Shown here: positions 43,277-52,426 of the stretch, piece after piece
Layout: every line of letters begins with the position of its first letter
How positions within the stretch are numbered: position 1 is the stretch's first letter
Source of the DNA: Nostoc carneum NIES-2107
GTDB taxonomy: Bacteria; Cyanobacteriota; Cyanobacteriia; Cyanobacteriales; Nostocaceae
Length of the DNA stretch: 64,000 bases
Assembly: GCA_002368155.1 (NCBI GenBank)
Contig: AP018180.1
Coordinates: 2,637,947 to 2,701,946, forward strand
Direction: 5' to 3'
Translations under genes and position numbers: made by a program
Notes under the pieces: model-generated
The model's input: the letters and a program-made list of their open reading frames with translations, nothing else
Databases searched by the model: none
Told to the model about the DNA's origin: nothing

Positions 43277-44186
43277 TCATTACTTTCCTTTCATTTGCAA
43301 TTGCTCTTGGCGCTGGTGCGACAGTGTACCAGTTGCTCTTAAACCAGGTTTTTGGCGGTTGGGTATACTCAGCAACGGCCTGATTTTCGTTGGTTGTCGG
43401 TTCTTGTTGGGCGTGACTTAACCACTGGTTATATTGCTCAAGAGATTCAATTTGCACATTGGCATCCATCAAAGCAAAGTAAGTCCCACTGAATAATGCA
43501 TCTTTGAGCTTGTATTGGCCTATGCGTGTGGGTGTAACTACAATGTCTATGGAACGACCAGGGACAACATACTGCTGTAAGCGAAACTCAGGCACATAAA
43601 AACTGTGGAGTACGTCCTGAGCGTGCAGATTTAAGCGAGTCCGAAGATTTACAGGTAGATGCAATTCATTGCTAGTAATATTATTGGGATAGCGAAAAGA
43701 CCAATCCCACTGCTTGACAAAAACCTCAATAGTTTCAGATGCTGGTTTAGGTTTGTCTGTGCTAACTGCGGCATAGACTGGTTCTGAATCTAAAGGTGTA
43801 TGCAAATGTACGACTTGCTGCAAACCGAGAATATCTAATTGCTGATAAATATTGAAACCTTGGAAAGCCAGCCACAGTACTAACAAAGTTGGCGCTGCTG
43901 TCCATAAAAATTCTAGTTTGAGGTCACCTCGCGATGGATGTCCTTCACTATAATCATTTTTGGGCGCACGAAAGAAAATTACTGAGTACAGCATCATGCT
44001 TACAAGCCCAAAAATAATGAATGCACCTATTGAGGTTAAGAAGCTAAACAAACTATCAACTTTTTGCGCTTCTGCTGTAGCTTCAGGAGGCATCCAAGAA
44101 TATGACCACTGCCCAATCCAATGGCTTATTGCGAGCAGCACTGCAATATAAACAGCTATTAGTAAATATTCTAAAAATCTCCCCAT
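43266..44186 (-). CDS. ctaC: Heme-copper oxidase subunit II lacking the CuA site
   Basis: A 306-residue protein with two membrane helices (~8-28 and ~50-72) and a C-terminal cupredoxin domain. The first ligand-region motif HSFYVPEFRLQQYVVPGR is present. In the second, the usual CAELCGxxHAxM reads DALFSGTYFALM, so both Cys and the His of CuA are missing. This is the signature of cyanobacterial alternative respiratory terminal oxidase (ARTO), thought to take electrons from quinol or another donor rather than cytochrome c. In Anabaena the equivalent cox3 is heterocyst-associated; that role is inference here. Confidence 0.94.
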   Translation of the reverse strand: MGRFLEYLLIAVYIAVLLAISHWIGQWSYSWMPPEATAEAQKVDSLFSFLTSIGAFIIFGLVSMMLYSVIFFRAPKNDYSEGHPSRGDLKLEFLWTAAPTLLVLWLAFQGFNIYQQLDILGLQQVVHLHTPLDSEPVYAAVSTDKPKPASETIEVFVKQWDWSFRYPNNITSNELHLPVNLRTRLNLHAQDVLHSFYVPEFRLQQYVVPGRSIDIVVTPTRIGQYKLKDALFSGTYFALMDANVQIESLEQYNQWLSHAQQEPTTNENQAVAEYTQPPKTWFKSNWYTVAPAPRAIANERKVMNDT

Positions 44187-45052
44187 AATATTTTATTTAG
44201 TTAAAACTTTGTAATACAAGTTAATTTGCTATCTGCCTCAAATTCAAATTGATTCGGAAATTTTCTGGATATTTTTTAATCTGAGAATTGCTTTCACAAA
44301 AACCATTCTTAGTAACTATTGCCTGACATATAGTTAAAAAAAACTATCTTCGGGATGATTTATTATCAATACAAATTATTTGTTTCTATTTGTGATGTAA
44401 AGTGCTTAAAAAGTTCATACTTTATCATAAAAATTAATAAATCAAATTTTCATAAATTCCATTTTTTCTTGAGCAGGACTTACGCAAAAATAAGGGAACT
44501 CCGTCATTACGAGCGATAGCAAAGTAATCTACCCTGATGCTGGGATTGCTTCCCTAAACTTTGTTTTAGTCGCAATGACATTATCGGCGTTGCGTCAGCC
44601 CTATTGAGAATATCCGAAAATTAAATTACCCGATTGCTGCACTCATATCACTATTAAATCTGTTCTCCCCTGCTTGACTTTTTCCTGGTTATTAAAAAAC
44701 AACTTCTGTTAACTTCATTTTTTAACAATTTCATCAAATAATGAAAATTAAATGAAATTTTCATAGACCTTAGGATAGAAGTGTTGATTCTGCCACTAGT
44801 TGGAGGTAATCGCCACAGTAAACCTCTAAATTGATGCCAGAATTAACAATAACAGTCAAAAATTTACTACAAACTTATGTAATTTTTATTACATTACTAC
44901 CAATCATTTGATTAGGGAATCTACCAGTGAAAGTGAATTGTAAACCTAGCTGTTAAATCTTGAATTTTATACATATTTATCAACAAAAAACCAATAATGA
45001 GCGCATTTTTCAGCATTAGCAACAAGAACATTTTATATTTTCAGGAAACACT
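44187..45052. other. Divergent region between the oxidase and SDR genes
   Basis: About 870 bp, strongly AT-rich. One MITE-like element lies at 44475-44602 (separate entry). Otherwise no gene, no clear promoter and no structured RNA was recognised. Confidence 0.55.
44475..44602. repeat. MITE-like element, 'aggacttacgcaa' family, copy 1
   Basis: It starts AGGACTTACGCAAAAATAAG, ends TTGCGTCAGCCCT (imperfect terminal inverted repeat), and has gtcattac...cgcaatgaca as an internal inverted pair. A second copy is at 57422-57508. Confidence 0.75.
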
Positions 45053-45865
45053 ATGAGCTATTCTCCTTACCTGCTCAAAGGTCAAAAAGCACTTGTAACA
45101 GGTGCTAGTTCAGGCATCGGTGAAGCTATAGCTCGTTATTTAGCTTTATCAGGTGCCGCAGTAGCGATTAACTACCATTCTGAAGCCGAAGAAGCCCAAA
45201 AACTTGTTGATGATATTAAAGCTAATAATGGTGAAGCTTTTGCTATTCAAGCTGATGTCAGCAAAGAAGACCAAGTAAAAGCAATGTTTCAGCAGATAAT
45301 CCAAGAATTTGGAACTATTCACATCTTAGTAAACAATGCAGGTCTGCAAAAAGATTCACCTTTTGTAGATATGACTCTCGACCATTGGAATACAGTGATT
45401 GGAGTGAATCTTACAGGGCAGTTTTTGTGCGCTAGGGAAGCTGCCAAGGAATTCTTACGTCGAGGAGTGCAACCACAGATTTCATCTGCCGCAGGTAAGA
45501 TTATCTGCATGAGTTCTGTGCATCAGGTAATTCCTTGGGCGGAACACGTCAATTATGCTGCTAGTAAAGGCGGTATTAATATGATGATGCAAAGTATTGC
45601 CCAAGAACTAGCTCCTCATAAAATTCGTGTTAATAGCATTGCTCCTGGTGCCATCAAAACCCCTATCAATAAATCAGCTTGGGATACCCCACAAGCCGAA
45701 GCAAAGTTATTACAACTGATTCCAGCCAAACGAGTTGGTGATGTAGACGATATAGCCAAAGCCGCAGTTTGGTTAGCTTCCGATGATTCTGATTATGTCA
45801 ACGGTACAACTCTGTTTGTAGATGGTGGTATGACTTTATATCCAGGTTTTACTGAGAATGGTTAG
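45053..45865 (+). CDS. SDR-family dehydrogenase (glucose 1-dehydrogenase-like)
   Basis: A 270-residue classical short-chain dehydrogenase with TGASSGIGEAIARYLA (15-30), the structural NNAGLQ, the catalytic Ser in CMSSVHQ, YAASKGG, and the C-terminal VNGTTLFVDGGMTLYP. It is close to Bacillus-type glucose 1-dehydrogenases in motif order. It precedes an amylo-alpha-1,6-glucosidase, consistent with sugar catabolism, but the substrate is not proven. Confidence 0.9.
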   Translation: MSYSPYLLKGQKALVTGASSGIGEAIARYLALSGAAVAINYHSEAEEAQKLVDDIKANNGEAFAIQADVSKEDQVKAMFQQIIQEFGTIHILVNNAGLQKDSPFVDMTLDHWNTVIGVNLTGQFLCAREAAKEFLRRGVQPQISSAAGKIICMSSVHQVIPWAEHVNYAASKGGINMMMQSIAQELAPHKIRVNSIAPGAIKTPINKSAWDTPQAEAKLLQLIPAKRVGDVDDIAKAAVWLASDDSDYVNGTTLFVDGGMTLYPGFTENG

Positions 45866-45867
45866 AA

Positions 45868-46000
45868 AAGGGATTGGGGATTGGGGATTGGGGACTGGGG
45901 ACTGGGGGTAGTGATTATGCCAATTACCACCAATTACCAATTACCCATTACCAATTACCAATTACCCATGCCCAATGCCCCATGCCCCATGCCCAATACT
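45868..46000 (+). repeat. Cluster of heptamer tandem repeats
   Basis: Runs of ggggatt/ggggact, then aattacc/aattaccc, then ccccatg. They lie directly in front of the debranching enzyme gene and create a false upstream ATG (45975). Confidence 0.85.
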
Positions 46001-46001
46001 T

Positions 46002-48131
46002 ATGCCTACACAAGTTACTGTCAACCCTGGTGTAGTTACGATTAATGATGGTTCCTCATTTTTGGTAACTGCTAGTGATGCTTCTATCGACGATAATCAA
46101 GCGCAAGGTTTTTTTGTACGTGACACACGGCTAATTTCTTATTACGAAATTTCTCTCAATCGCTACCGGCTGGTACTGCTAGCTTCTAGCAATCTCAATC
46201 ATCACACTGCCCTTTATCAATTTACCAATCCCCAAATCCCTACGGTTAAAGGCAACTTACCCCCTGGTAGTTTGCTCTTAACTATTCGACGCGACATTGT
46301 AGGCGGAATGCATGAGGATATAGACATCACCAACTATCACTCAGAAGCAGTTGAATTTCAACTCATGTTGGCGATTCGTTCTGACTTTGCAGATATTTTT
46401 GAGGTCAAAGCCAAGAACATTATCATGCGGGGTAATACTGAAACAGTATGGCAAGACGGTGTACTCACTACTAAGTACCGTAACAGTTCTTTTGTCCGTG
46501 GCATCGTGACAGAACCAGTTTTTTCTAGTTCACAAGCTAGTTATGCTAACGGTCGTTTGATGTTTAATATAGTGATTACTCCTGGTAAAACATGGCACAG
46601 TTGTATCAACTTTACAGCCTTAGCTAATGGGGATGTTCTCAAACCCCAACAAACTTGTGCTATGTCTCACACTACAGCAGCCAGAAAAGTCAGCGATGAA
46701 TTTTTAACTAAGGCGACAAAATTGCGATCGTCTAATGCCGATATTAAAGGATTTTATCAGCAAGCGCTCGTTGATATGGGAGCGTTGCGGATTGAGGTAG
46801 ATGATAATGGGCATCAATTTTGGATGCCTGCGGCTGGGATTCCTTGGTTTATGGCTGTTTTTGGTCGTGACTCTGTAATTACCAGCTTGCAAACAATGGC
46901 AGTTTATCACGAATTTGCCCGTGGTACCCTTGTTCGGTTAGCCCAGTTACAAGCAACAAAGTTAGATGATTGGCACGATGCTCAACCTGGTAAGATGCTG
47001 CATGAGCTGAGGCGTGACGAATTAACCAAACTCAATCAACTGCCGTACAATCCCTATTATGGAACGATAGATACTACGATTCTGTGGATTGTTACCTTAG
47101 CTGAGGCTTATAGCTGGAATGCTGACCTCAGTATGCTTGATGAGTGTCGATCGCCATTAGCAAAAGCATTAAAGTGGATTGATACGTACGGCGATTTTGA
47201 TGATGATGGGTTCGTTGAATATATCACGGGTTCTAGCCACGGATTACGCAATCAAGGTTGGAAGGATTCAGGCGACTCAATAGTTTACCCCAATGGCCAA
47301 TTAGTTCAACCGCCAATTGCTTTGTGTGAGGTGCAAGGTTACGTTTATGATGCTTGGTTAAAAGCCGCTTTAATTTTTGAGATCTGGGGAGAACAGGAAC
47401 AAGCTAAAAAGCTACGTCAAAAAGCACAAGAACTATATCAACGCTTTAACGATCGCTTTTGGATGGAAGATGAAGGCTTTTACTGTCTGGGTTTAGATCA
47501 CCACAAGCAACAAATTAAATCTATCGCCTCTAATCCTGGTCACTTGCTTTGGTCTGGTATTGTACCCCAAGAAAGAGCCAAGCAAGTTGCAGAGCGACTT
47601 TTTCAAGCAGATATGTGGTGTGGTTGGGGTATACGGACTCTTTCATCTCAAAATCAAGGGTATAACCCTATTAGTTATCAACGTGGTAGTGTTTGGCCGC
47701 ACGACAACTCAATTATTGCAGCTGGGTTAAAGCGATATGACTACCACAAAGAAGTTAACCATATTGCCGAAGGAATTTTTGCGGCTGCTAGTTATTTTCA
47801 AGCTGGAAGAATGCCAGAATTATTTGGGGGAATTGAACGCCGAGATGATAACTTTCCAGTCCCTTATCCAGATGCAAATATACCTCAAGCTTGGGCTGCT
47901 GGTTCAATTTTCTTACTGATTCGCAGCATACTAGGACTCGAAGCCGATGCACCACAACGAAAATTAAAGGTACAGCCAAGTTTACCAGAATGCTTACCAG
48001 ATTTAGAACTAACAAATCTCTCTGTCGGAGATGCCAAAGTATCATTACGTTTTTGGCGTGAAGGAGAACAAACTCACTGGAAAGTTACCCATCTTGACGG
48101 CGACTTACAAGTGCTAAGTGCAGAGTACTGA
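46002..48131 (+). CDS. Amylo-alpha-1,6-glucosidase (glycogen debranching type)
   Basis: A 709-residue protein from MPTQVTVNPGV; an earlier in-frame ATG lies in repeat DNA and is rejected. An N-terminal beta domain (~1-210) has FFVRDTRLISYYEI. An (alpha/alpha)6 catalytic domain follows with GIPWFMAVFGRDSVITSLQ, GLRNQGWKDSGDSI and QRGSVWPHDNSII. The family removes 1,6-branches or hydrolyses related glucosides. No signal peptide is seen, so it is likely cytosolic glycogen or disaccharide metabolism. Confidence 0.9.
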   Translation: MPTQVTVNPGVVTINDGSSFLVTASDASIDDNQAQGFFVRDTRLISYYEISLNRYRLVLLASSNLNHHTALYQFTNPQIPTVKGNLPPGSLLLTIRRDIVGGMHEDIDITNYHSEAVEFQLMLAIRSDFADIFEVKAKNIIMRGNTETVWQDGVLTTKYRNSSFVRGIVTEPVFSSSQASYANGRLMFNIVITPGKTWHSCINFTALANGDVLKPQQTCAMSHTTAARKVSDEFLTKATKLRSSNADIKGFYQQALVDMGALRIEVDDNGHQFWMPAAGIPWFMAVFGRDSVITSLQTMAVYHEFARGTLVRLAQLQATKLDDWHDAQPGKMLHELRRDELTKLNQLPYNPYYGTIDTTILWIVTLAEAYSWNADLSMLDECRSPLAKALKWIDTYGDFDDDGFVEYITGSSHGLRNQGWKDSGDSIVYPNGQLVQPPIALCEVQGYVYDAWLKAALIFEIWGEQEQAKKLRQKAQELYQRFNDRFWMEDEGFYCLGLDHHKQQIKSIASNPGHLLWSGIVPQERAKQVAERLFQADMWCGWGIRTLSSQNQGYNPISYQRGSVWPHDNSIIAAGLKRYDYHKEVNHIAEGIFAAASYFQAGRMPELFGGIERRDDNFPVPYPDANIPQAWAAGSIFLLIRSILGLEADAPQRKLKVQPSLPECLPDLELTNLSVGDAKVSLRFWREGEQTHWKVTHLDGDLQVLSAEY

Positions 48132-48895
48132 GTAAACATCCCAGTCCCCAGTCCCCAATACTCAATCCCTCATACCATCAGATTCATCGAAAAAAACAAT
48201 CTTTGCAGCGATGGGTGCTAACTTAGCGATCGCTAGACTTAGTTGTGTGGGAATATTGGGTAATCTTTCGATAACTTCTGCACCCCGACGCACCGTCCGA
48301 GTTTTTTGTTAACGTTAGCTGAAGGCTTTGGCGAAGCCATCGCTTGACATTGCAGACTGTCGCTACATCTGTTAAATCTGCTGTTTGTGAGAAATGCAGG
48401 TTTAATTATCCCATCAATCAAAAACACCAAAAATTGCTATAACAAAGCAGGTGACTGGTTGAAATACTTGCTGTATTTACACCGTGCTATATTATTCTTA
48501 TAGCAATATTAGATTTTTACTTGTTAATTGATGGCTTGATTATCGATTAATAAATAAGTAAAAATTATTTTATTTAAGCGCGCACTACCATACTATATAA
48601 AATATTTTGTTACTTCTTTAGATAGATGCATAACCCGCTAATATTGGCTCTTAATTTAGGCGAGGTATTATAGGCGTTCATCTATCACCAAGCAAGAAAT
48701 ACATATTTGTTCACACTCTAGCCTGTGATAATTTGGATGATAAGTATATTTATTTGAGGATGAAACTTTTCTCCAGCATTGTGCTAAAAATCATTTGCTT
48801 ATTCTTTGCTTTTTGAATTTCACGATTTAAAGAAGAGTGTTTTTTCTATTTTAATTTTAGCTGCTCTATGTAATTTTTATCAGTAAATTTTTCCT
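48132..48895. other. Intergenic region with a gene remnant
   Basis: Heptamers (cagtccc) occur at 48141-48160. A degenerate minus-strand coding remnant lies at 48162-48420 (separate entry). From 48430 to the kinase start the sequence is AT-rich with no gene, repeat or RNA recognised. Confidence 0.5.
48162..48420 (-). pseudogene. Gene remnant interrupted by a small repeat
   Basis: One minus-strand frame (48308 to stop 48162) reads KTRTVRRGAEVIERLPNIPT then QLSLAIAKLAPIAAKIVFFD, strongly coding in character but without a start. Upstream, in another frame, FSQTADLTDVATVCNVK is open. Between them sits the dispersed repeat GCGATGGCTTCGCCAAAGCC with frameshifts and stops. The two pieces probably formed the end of one gene. 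The family is not recognised. Confidence 0.5.
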
Positions 48896-51800
48896 ATGCG
48901 ATCGCACTTATCATGGAAATCCGCAAATCAGCTTCCGGCTTGGACTTCTTATGTAGTTTTACTAGGAACGCTGCTACTAACTGCGGGAGCAACAGGCTTA
49001 CTAGAAATTACAGCGGCGACTCAAGATAAGTTGCGGTTTCAAAATGCAGTTACTCGCACTCAAGACAATATTCAAAGTCGTTTAGATACTTATATCACCT
49101 TGCTGCGTGCAGGTAGCGCCTTATTTGCCGCGAATGAACAAGTCAGCCTGGCGGAATTTCGCGCTTTTGTGGAAAGATTGAACTTAAAAGAACGTTATCC
49201 GGGAATTCAGGGAATTGGATTTTCCAAGCGAGTCAGTGCAGAGGAATTACCTGGATTACTCAGCGATATGCAAAAGCAGGGAGTGAAGAACTTTAACCTG
49301 CGGCCAAAATATCAGCGTAATGAGTATCACTCGATTATTTACTTAGAACCCTTGGATAGACGCAATCAAGCCGCCATTGGTTACGATATGTATACCGAAG
49401 CCGTGCGACGTGCAGCGATGGAAAGCGCTCGAGATGGTGGCACAGCCGCAGCATCTGGTAAGGTGACGTTAATACAGGAAATCGATCAGCACAAGCAAGC
49501 TGGCTTTTTAATTTACATTCCAGTTTACCGTCAAGGAATTATACCCAAGACAATTGGTGAGCGCCGAGCAAATTTACTCGGCTTTGTTTACAGCCCCTAC
49601 CGTGCTGATGATTTACTACAAGGAATTTTTGGCGGAGAAAAGCCTCTAGTCAATTTTGACATTTATGATGGTACAGAAATTAAGTCAAGCAATTTATTAC
49701 ACACCTCTAAAAGTAACTCTACGGGTAAAAATTCCTCTTATCACCCGCAATTTCAAACCAATCACATAATCAAAATTGCTGGACGTAATTGGACGATAGT
49801 TTTCCAGTCTCAGCCAGAGATGGATGTATTATCTTCCAGAAATTTAGTGCCTTATATTGGCTTTACGGGTGTAGTCATTAGTTTTATTTTATTTGGCATT
49901 ACGCGATCGCTCAATCGGGCGCGTAATGCAGCCGAAACATCAGCCGCAGCTTTGGGAGTATCGCAAGCTGCACTCCTAGAAAGCGAAAAGCGCTTTCGGC
50001 GGTTAGTAGAATCGAATATTTTTGGTGTTGCTTGCAGCGACTTTGAGGGAAACATCAAATACGCTAACGAATATTTTCTGAGAATGCTAGGTTACACCAT
50101 AGAAGATATGGTTGCAGGTACAATTCACCCCAATAAAATTACACCTGCAGAATATCTATCTTTAGATAACCAAGCAATTACAGAACTGAGAAATAATGGA
50201 GTAGCGACTCCTTTTGAAAAGGAATTTATTCGCAAAGATGGTACTCGTGTTCCTATTCTCATTGGTAGTGCCTTAATCCAAGCATCAGAGAGCGAACCGG
50301 AAGAAATTATTACCTTTTATTTAGATTTAACTATTCCTAAACAAATAGAAGCAATATTACGCCAAAAAGAAGAACAATTACGCTTAATTACTAATGCTGT
50401 CCCTGTATTTATTTCTTATATTGATAATCAACAACACTACCGCTTTAATAATCAAAAATATGCAGAATGGTATGGAGTATCAAGCTCAGAACTCCACGGA
50501 AAACATATCAAAGAAGTAGTAGGCGAAGCTACTTACAAGACAATTCGCCCTTATATCGAAACAGTATTATCAGGAGAAACAGTAACCTACGAAGTAGAAA
50601 TTAGTCCCCCAGATGGTAGCAGTCGTTATATTCAGGGTGACTATGTTCCCCAATTTAGCCCCGATGGAACAGTAGAAGGCTTTGTTGCCTTAATTAGCGA
50701 TATTACTGAAAGTAAACAAGCCCAAAAAGCTTTACAACAAAGTGAAGAACGCTTCCGCAAACTCACAGAAAAAGCGCGAGTAATTCCTTGGCAAGCTAAT
50801 GCTCAAACGGGAAATTTTACTTATGTTGGTCCGCAAAGTGAAGAAATTCTTGGTTATCCTGCCATAGATTGGTACGCGGATAATTTTTGGCAAGAACATA
50901 TTCACCCAGACGATCAAGAATGGGCAGTACAGTATTGTATAGAATCATCTCTGACATTAGATAATTATGAATTTGAATATAGAATGTTGGCAGCAGATAG
51001 CAGAATTGTTTGGATATATGACATTGTGAATGTGTTGCGGGAAGAAGGTCAACCGCAGATATTACATGGCTTCATGATTGATATTACCGACCGCAAACTC
51101 TCAGAGCAAGAACGGGAACGACTGCTAGCCGAAGCCGAAGCAGCCAACCGTATGAAAGATGAATTTTTAGGGACACTTTCTCACGAACTGCGTACCCCTC
51201 TCAACGCCATGCTAGGTTGGACGCAACTACTAAAAAGCCGCAAGTTTGATGAAAATACCACAGCTCGCGCCTTAGACACAATTGACCGCAATACCAGATC
51301 CCTAGCGCAACTGATTGAAGATGTCTTAGATGTCTCTCGGATTATCCAAGGTAAACTCTCCTTAAATCTTCAGCAAGTAGAACTAGTCCCAGTTGTCGAA
51401 ACCGCCATCGAGACAGTACATCCCGCCGCCGATGCTAAAGAAATTCGCATCGAATGCAGATTTGACCCAGATATCGGCATTGTCATCGCTGATGCTAACC
51501 GCTTACAACAAATTATCTGGAATTTACTCTCCAATGCCGTCAAATTTACACCCAAAGGTGGCAAAGTTGAGGTACAGCTACAACGGATTAATTCTCGCGT
51601 GCAAATTCGCGTCACCGATAACGGTAGCGGTATTCCCCCAGAATTCCTACCATTCGTATTTGACCGCTTTCGCCAAGCCGACAGTTCCAGCACGCGATCG
51701 CATGGCGGATTGGGATTAGGGCTAGCGATTGTCCGTCATCTGGTAGAATTGCACGGTGGTACAGTATCGGCGGAAAGTCCAGGCATTGGTAAAGGTGCAA

Positions 51801-52285
51801 CTTTCATTGTCAATTTACCAATGAGAGCAGTTGCTGTAAATCATACCACCTCACCCCAGCACGAACCCCTCATTAACAGCGATCGCCCCAATGAACCACA
51901 AACCCTAAATGGTGTACGCGTGCTAGTCGTCGATGATGAACCAGATGCGAGACAATTACTCACCACAGTTTTATCACCCTATGGTGCCCAAGTCATGACA
52001 GCTGCATCCGCTGCTGAAGCTTTAGCTGCTGTGCCACAATTCTCCCCTGATGTCCTGGTGAGTGATATTGGAATGCCAAAAGAAGACGGCTATGTCTTAA
52101 TTCGCCAACTCCGAAGCCTACCCCCACAACAAGGAGGAAGAATACCCGCCGTTGCACTCACAGCCTACGCCAGGTCAGAAGACCGCACACAAGCCTTATT
52201 AGCCGGCTTTCAACTCCATATTCCCAAACCCGTCAATCCCGCTGAATTAGTCGCTGTGATTGCAAATTTAACGGGGAGGATGTGA
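48896..52285 (+). CDS. CHASE/PAS hybrid sensor histidine kinase with C-terminal receiver
   Basis: A 1129-residue membrane protein. Helix 1 (~18-38), an extracytoplasmic CHASE domain (~70-290, with YITLLRAGSALFAANEQVSLAEFRAFVERLNL) and helix 2 (~318-340) come first. Three PAS domains (about 365-485, 490-615, 620-745) precede HisKA with TLSHELRTPLNAML (His ~764), HATPase (NAVKFTPKGGK, GLGLGLAIVRHL) and a receiver (VVDDEPDARQLL, Asp ~1056 in VSDIGMP). It is a hybrid phosphorelay sensor, with no output partner nearby. Confidence 0.95.
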   Translation: MRSHLSWKSANQLPAWTSYVVLLGTLLLTAGATGLLEITAATQDKLRFQNAVTRTQDNIQSRLDTYITLLRAGSALFAANEQVSLAEFRAFVERLNLKERYPGIQGIGFSKRVSAEELPGLLSDMQKQGVKNFNLRPKYQRNEYHSIIYLEPLDRRNQAAIGYDMYTEAVRRAAMESARDGGTAAASGKVTLIQEIDQHKQAGFLIYIPVYRQGIIPKTIGERRANLLGFVYSPYRADDLLQGIFGGEKPLVNFDIYDGTEIKSSNLLHTSKSNSTGKNSSYHPQFQTNHIIKIAGRNWTIVFQSQPEMDVLSSRNLVPYIGFTGVVISFILFGITRSLNRARNAAETSAAALGVSQAALLESEKRFRRLVESNIFGVACSDFEGNIKYANEYFLRMLGYTIEDMVAGTIHPNKITPAEYLSLDNQAITELRNNGVATPFEKEFIRKDGTRVPILIGSALIQASESEPEEIITFYLDLTIPKQIEAILRQKEEQLRLITNAVPVFISYIDNQQHYRFNNQKYAEWYGVSSSELHGKHIKEVVGEATYKTIRPYIETVLSGETVTYEVEISPPDGSSRYIQGDYVPQFSPDGTVEGFVALISDITESKQAQKALQQSEERFRKLTEKARVIPWQANAQTGNFTYVGPQSEEILGYPAIDWYADNFWQEHIHPDDQEWAVQYCIESSLTLDNYEFEYRMLAADSRIVWIYDIVNVLREEGQPQILHGFMIDITDRKLSEQERERLLAEAEAANRMKDEFLGTLSHELRTPLNAMLGWTQLLKSRKFDENTTARALDTIDRNTRSLAQLIEDVLDVSRIIQGKLSLNLQQVELVPVVETAIETVHPAADAKEIRIECRFDPDIGIVIADANRLQQIIWNLLSNAVKFTPKGGKVEVQLQRINSRVQIRVTDNGSGIPPEFLPFVFDRFRQADSSSTRSHGGLGLGLAIVRHLVELHGGTVSAESPGIGKGATFIVNLPMRAVAVNHTTSPQHEPLINSDRPNEPQTLNGVRVLVVDDEPDARQLLTTVLSPYGAQVMTAASAAEALAAVPQFSPDVLVSDIGMPKEDGYVLIRQLRSLPPQQGGRIPAVALTAYARSEDRTQALLAGFQLHIPKPVNPAELVAVIANLTGRM

Positions 52286-52336
52286 GGGATTTGGGACTGG
52301 GGACTGGGGACTGGGGATAAGGAGAAAATTCCTATT

Positions 52337-52392
52337 ACTCATTACTCATTACTCATTACTCATGCCCCATGCCCCATGCCCCATGCCCCATG
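52337..52392 (+). repeat. Heptamer tandem repeats upstream of the TPR gene
   Basis: (ttactca)n is followed by (ccccatg)n, just after ggggact repeats at 52293-52315. Same families as at 10697 and 45868. Confidence 0.85.
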
Positions 52393-52426
52393 TAAAATGT
52401 AGTTGACGTACATTCTAGTAGCTAAA

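Noticed and set aside
45975-46001. Upstream ATG for the debranching enzyme
   Set aside because: The codons MPHAPCPIL come from the ccccatg heptamer repeat; the ATG at 46002 starts the conserved protein.
48239-48430. A 63-residue minus-strand frame
   Set aside because: A different frame of the same DNA carries the coding-like remnant; this frame reads through the inserted repeat.
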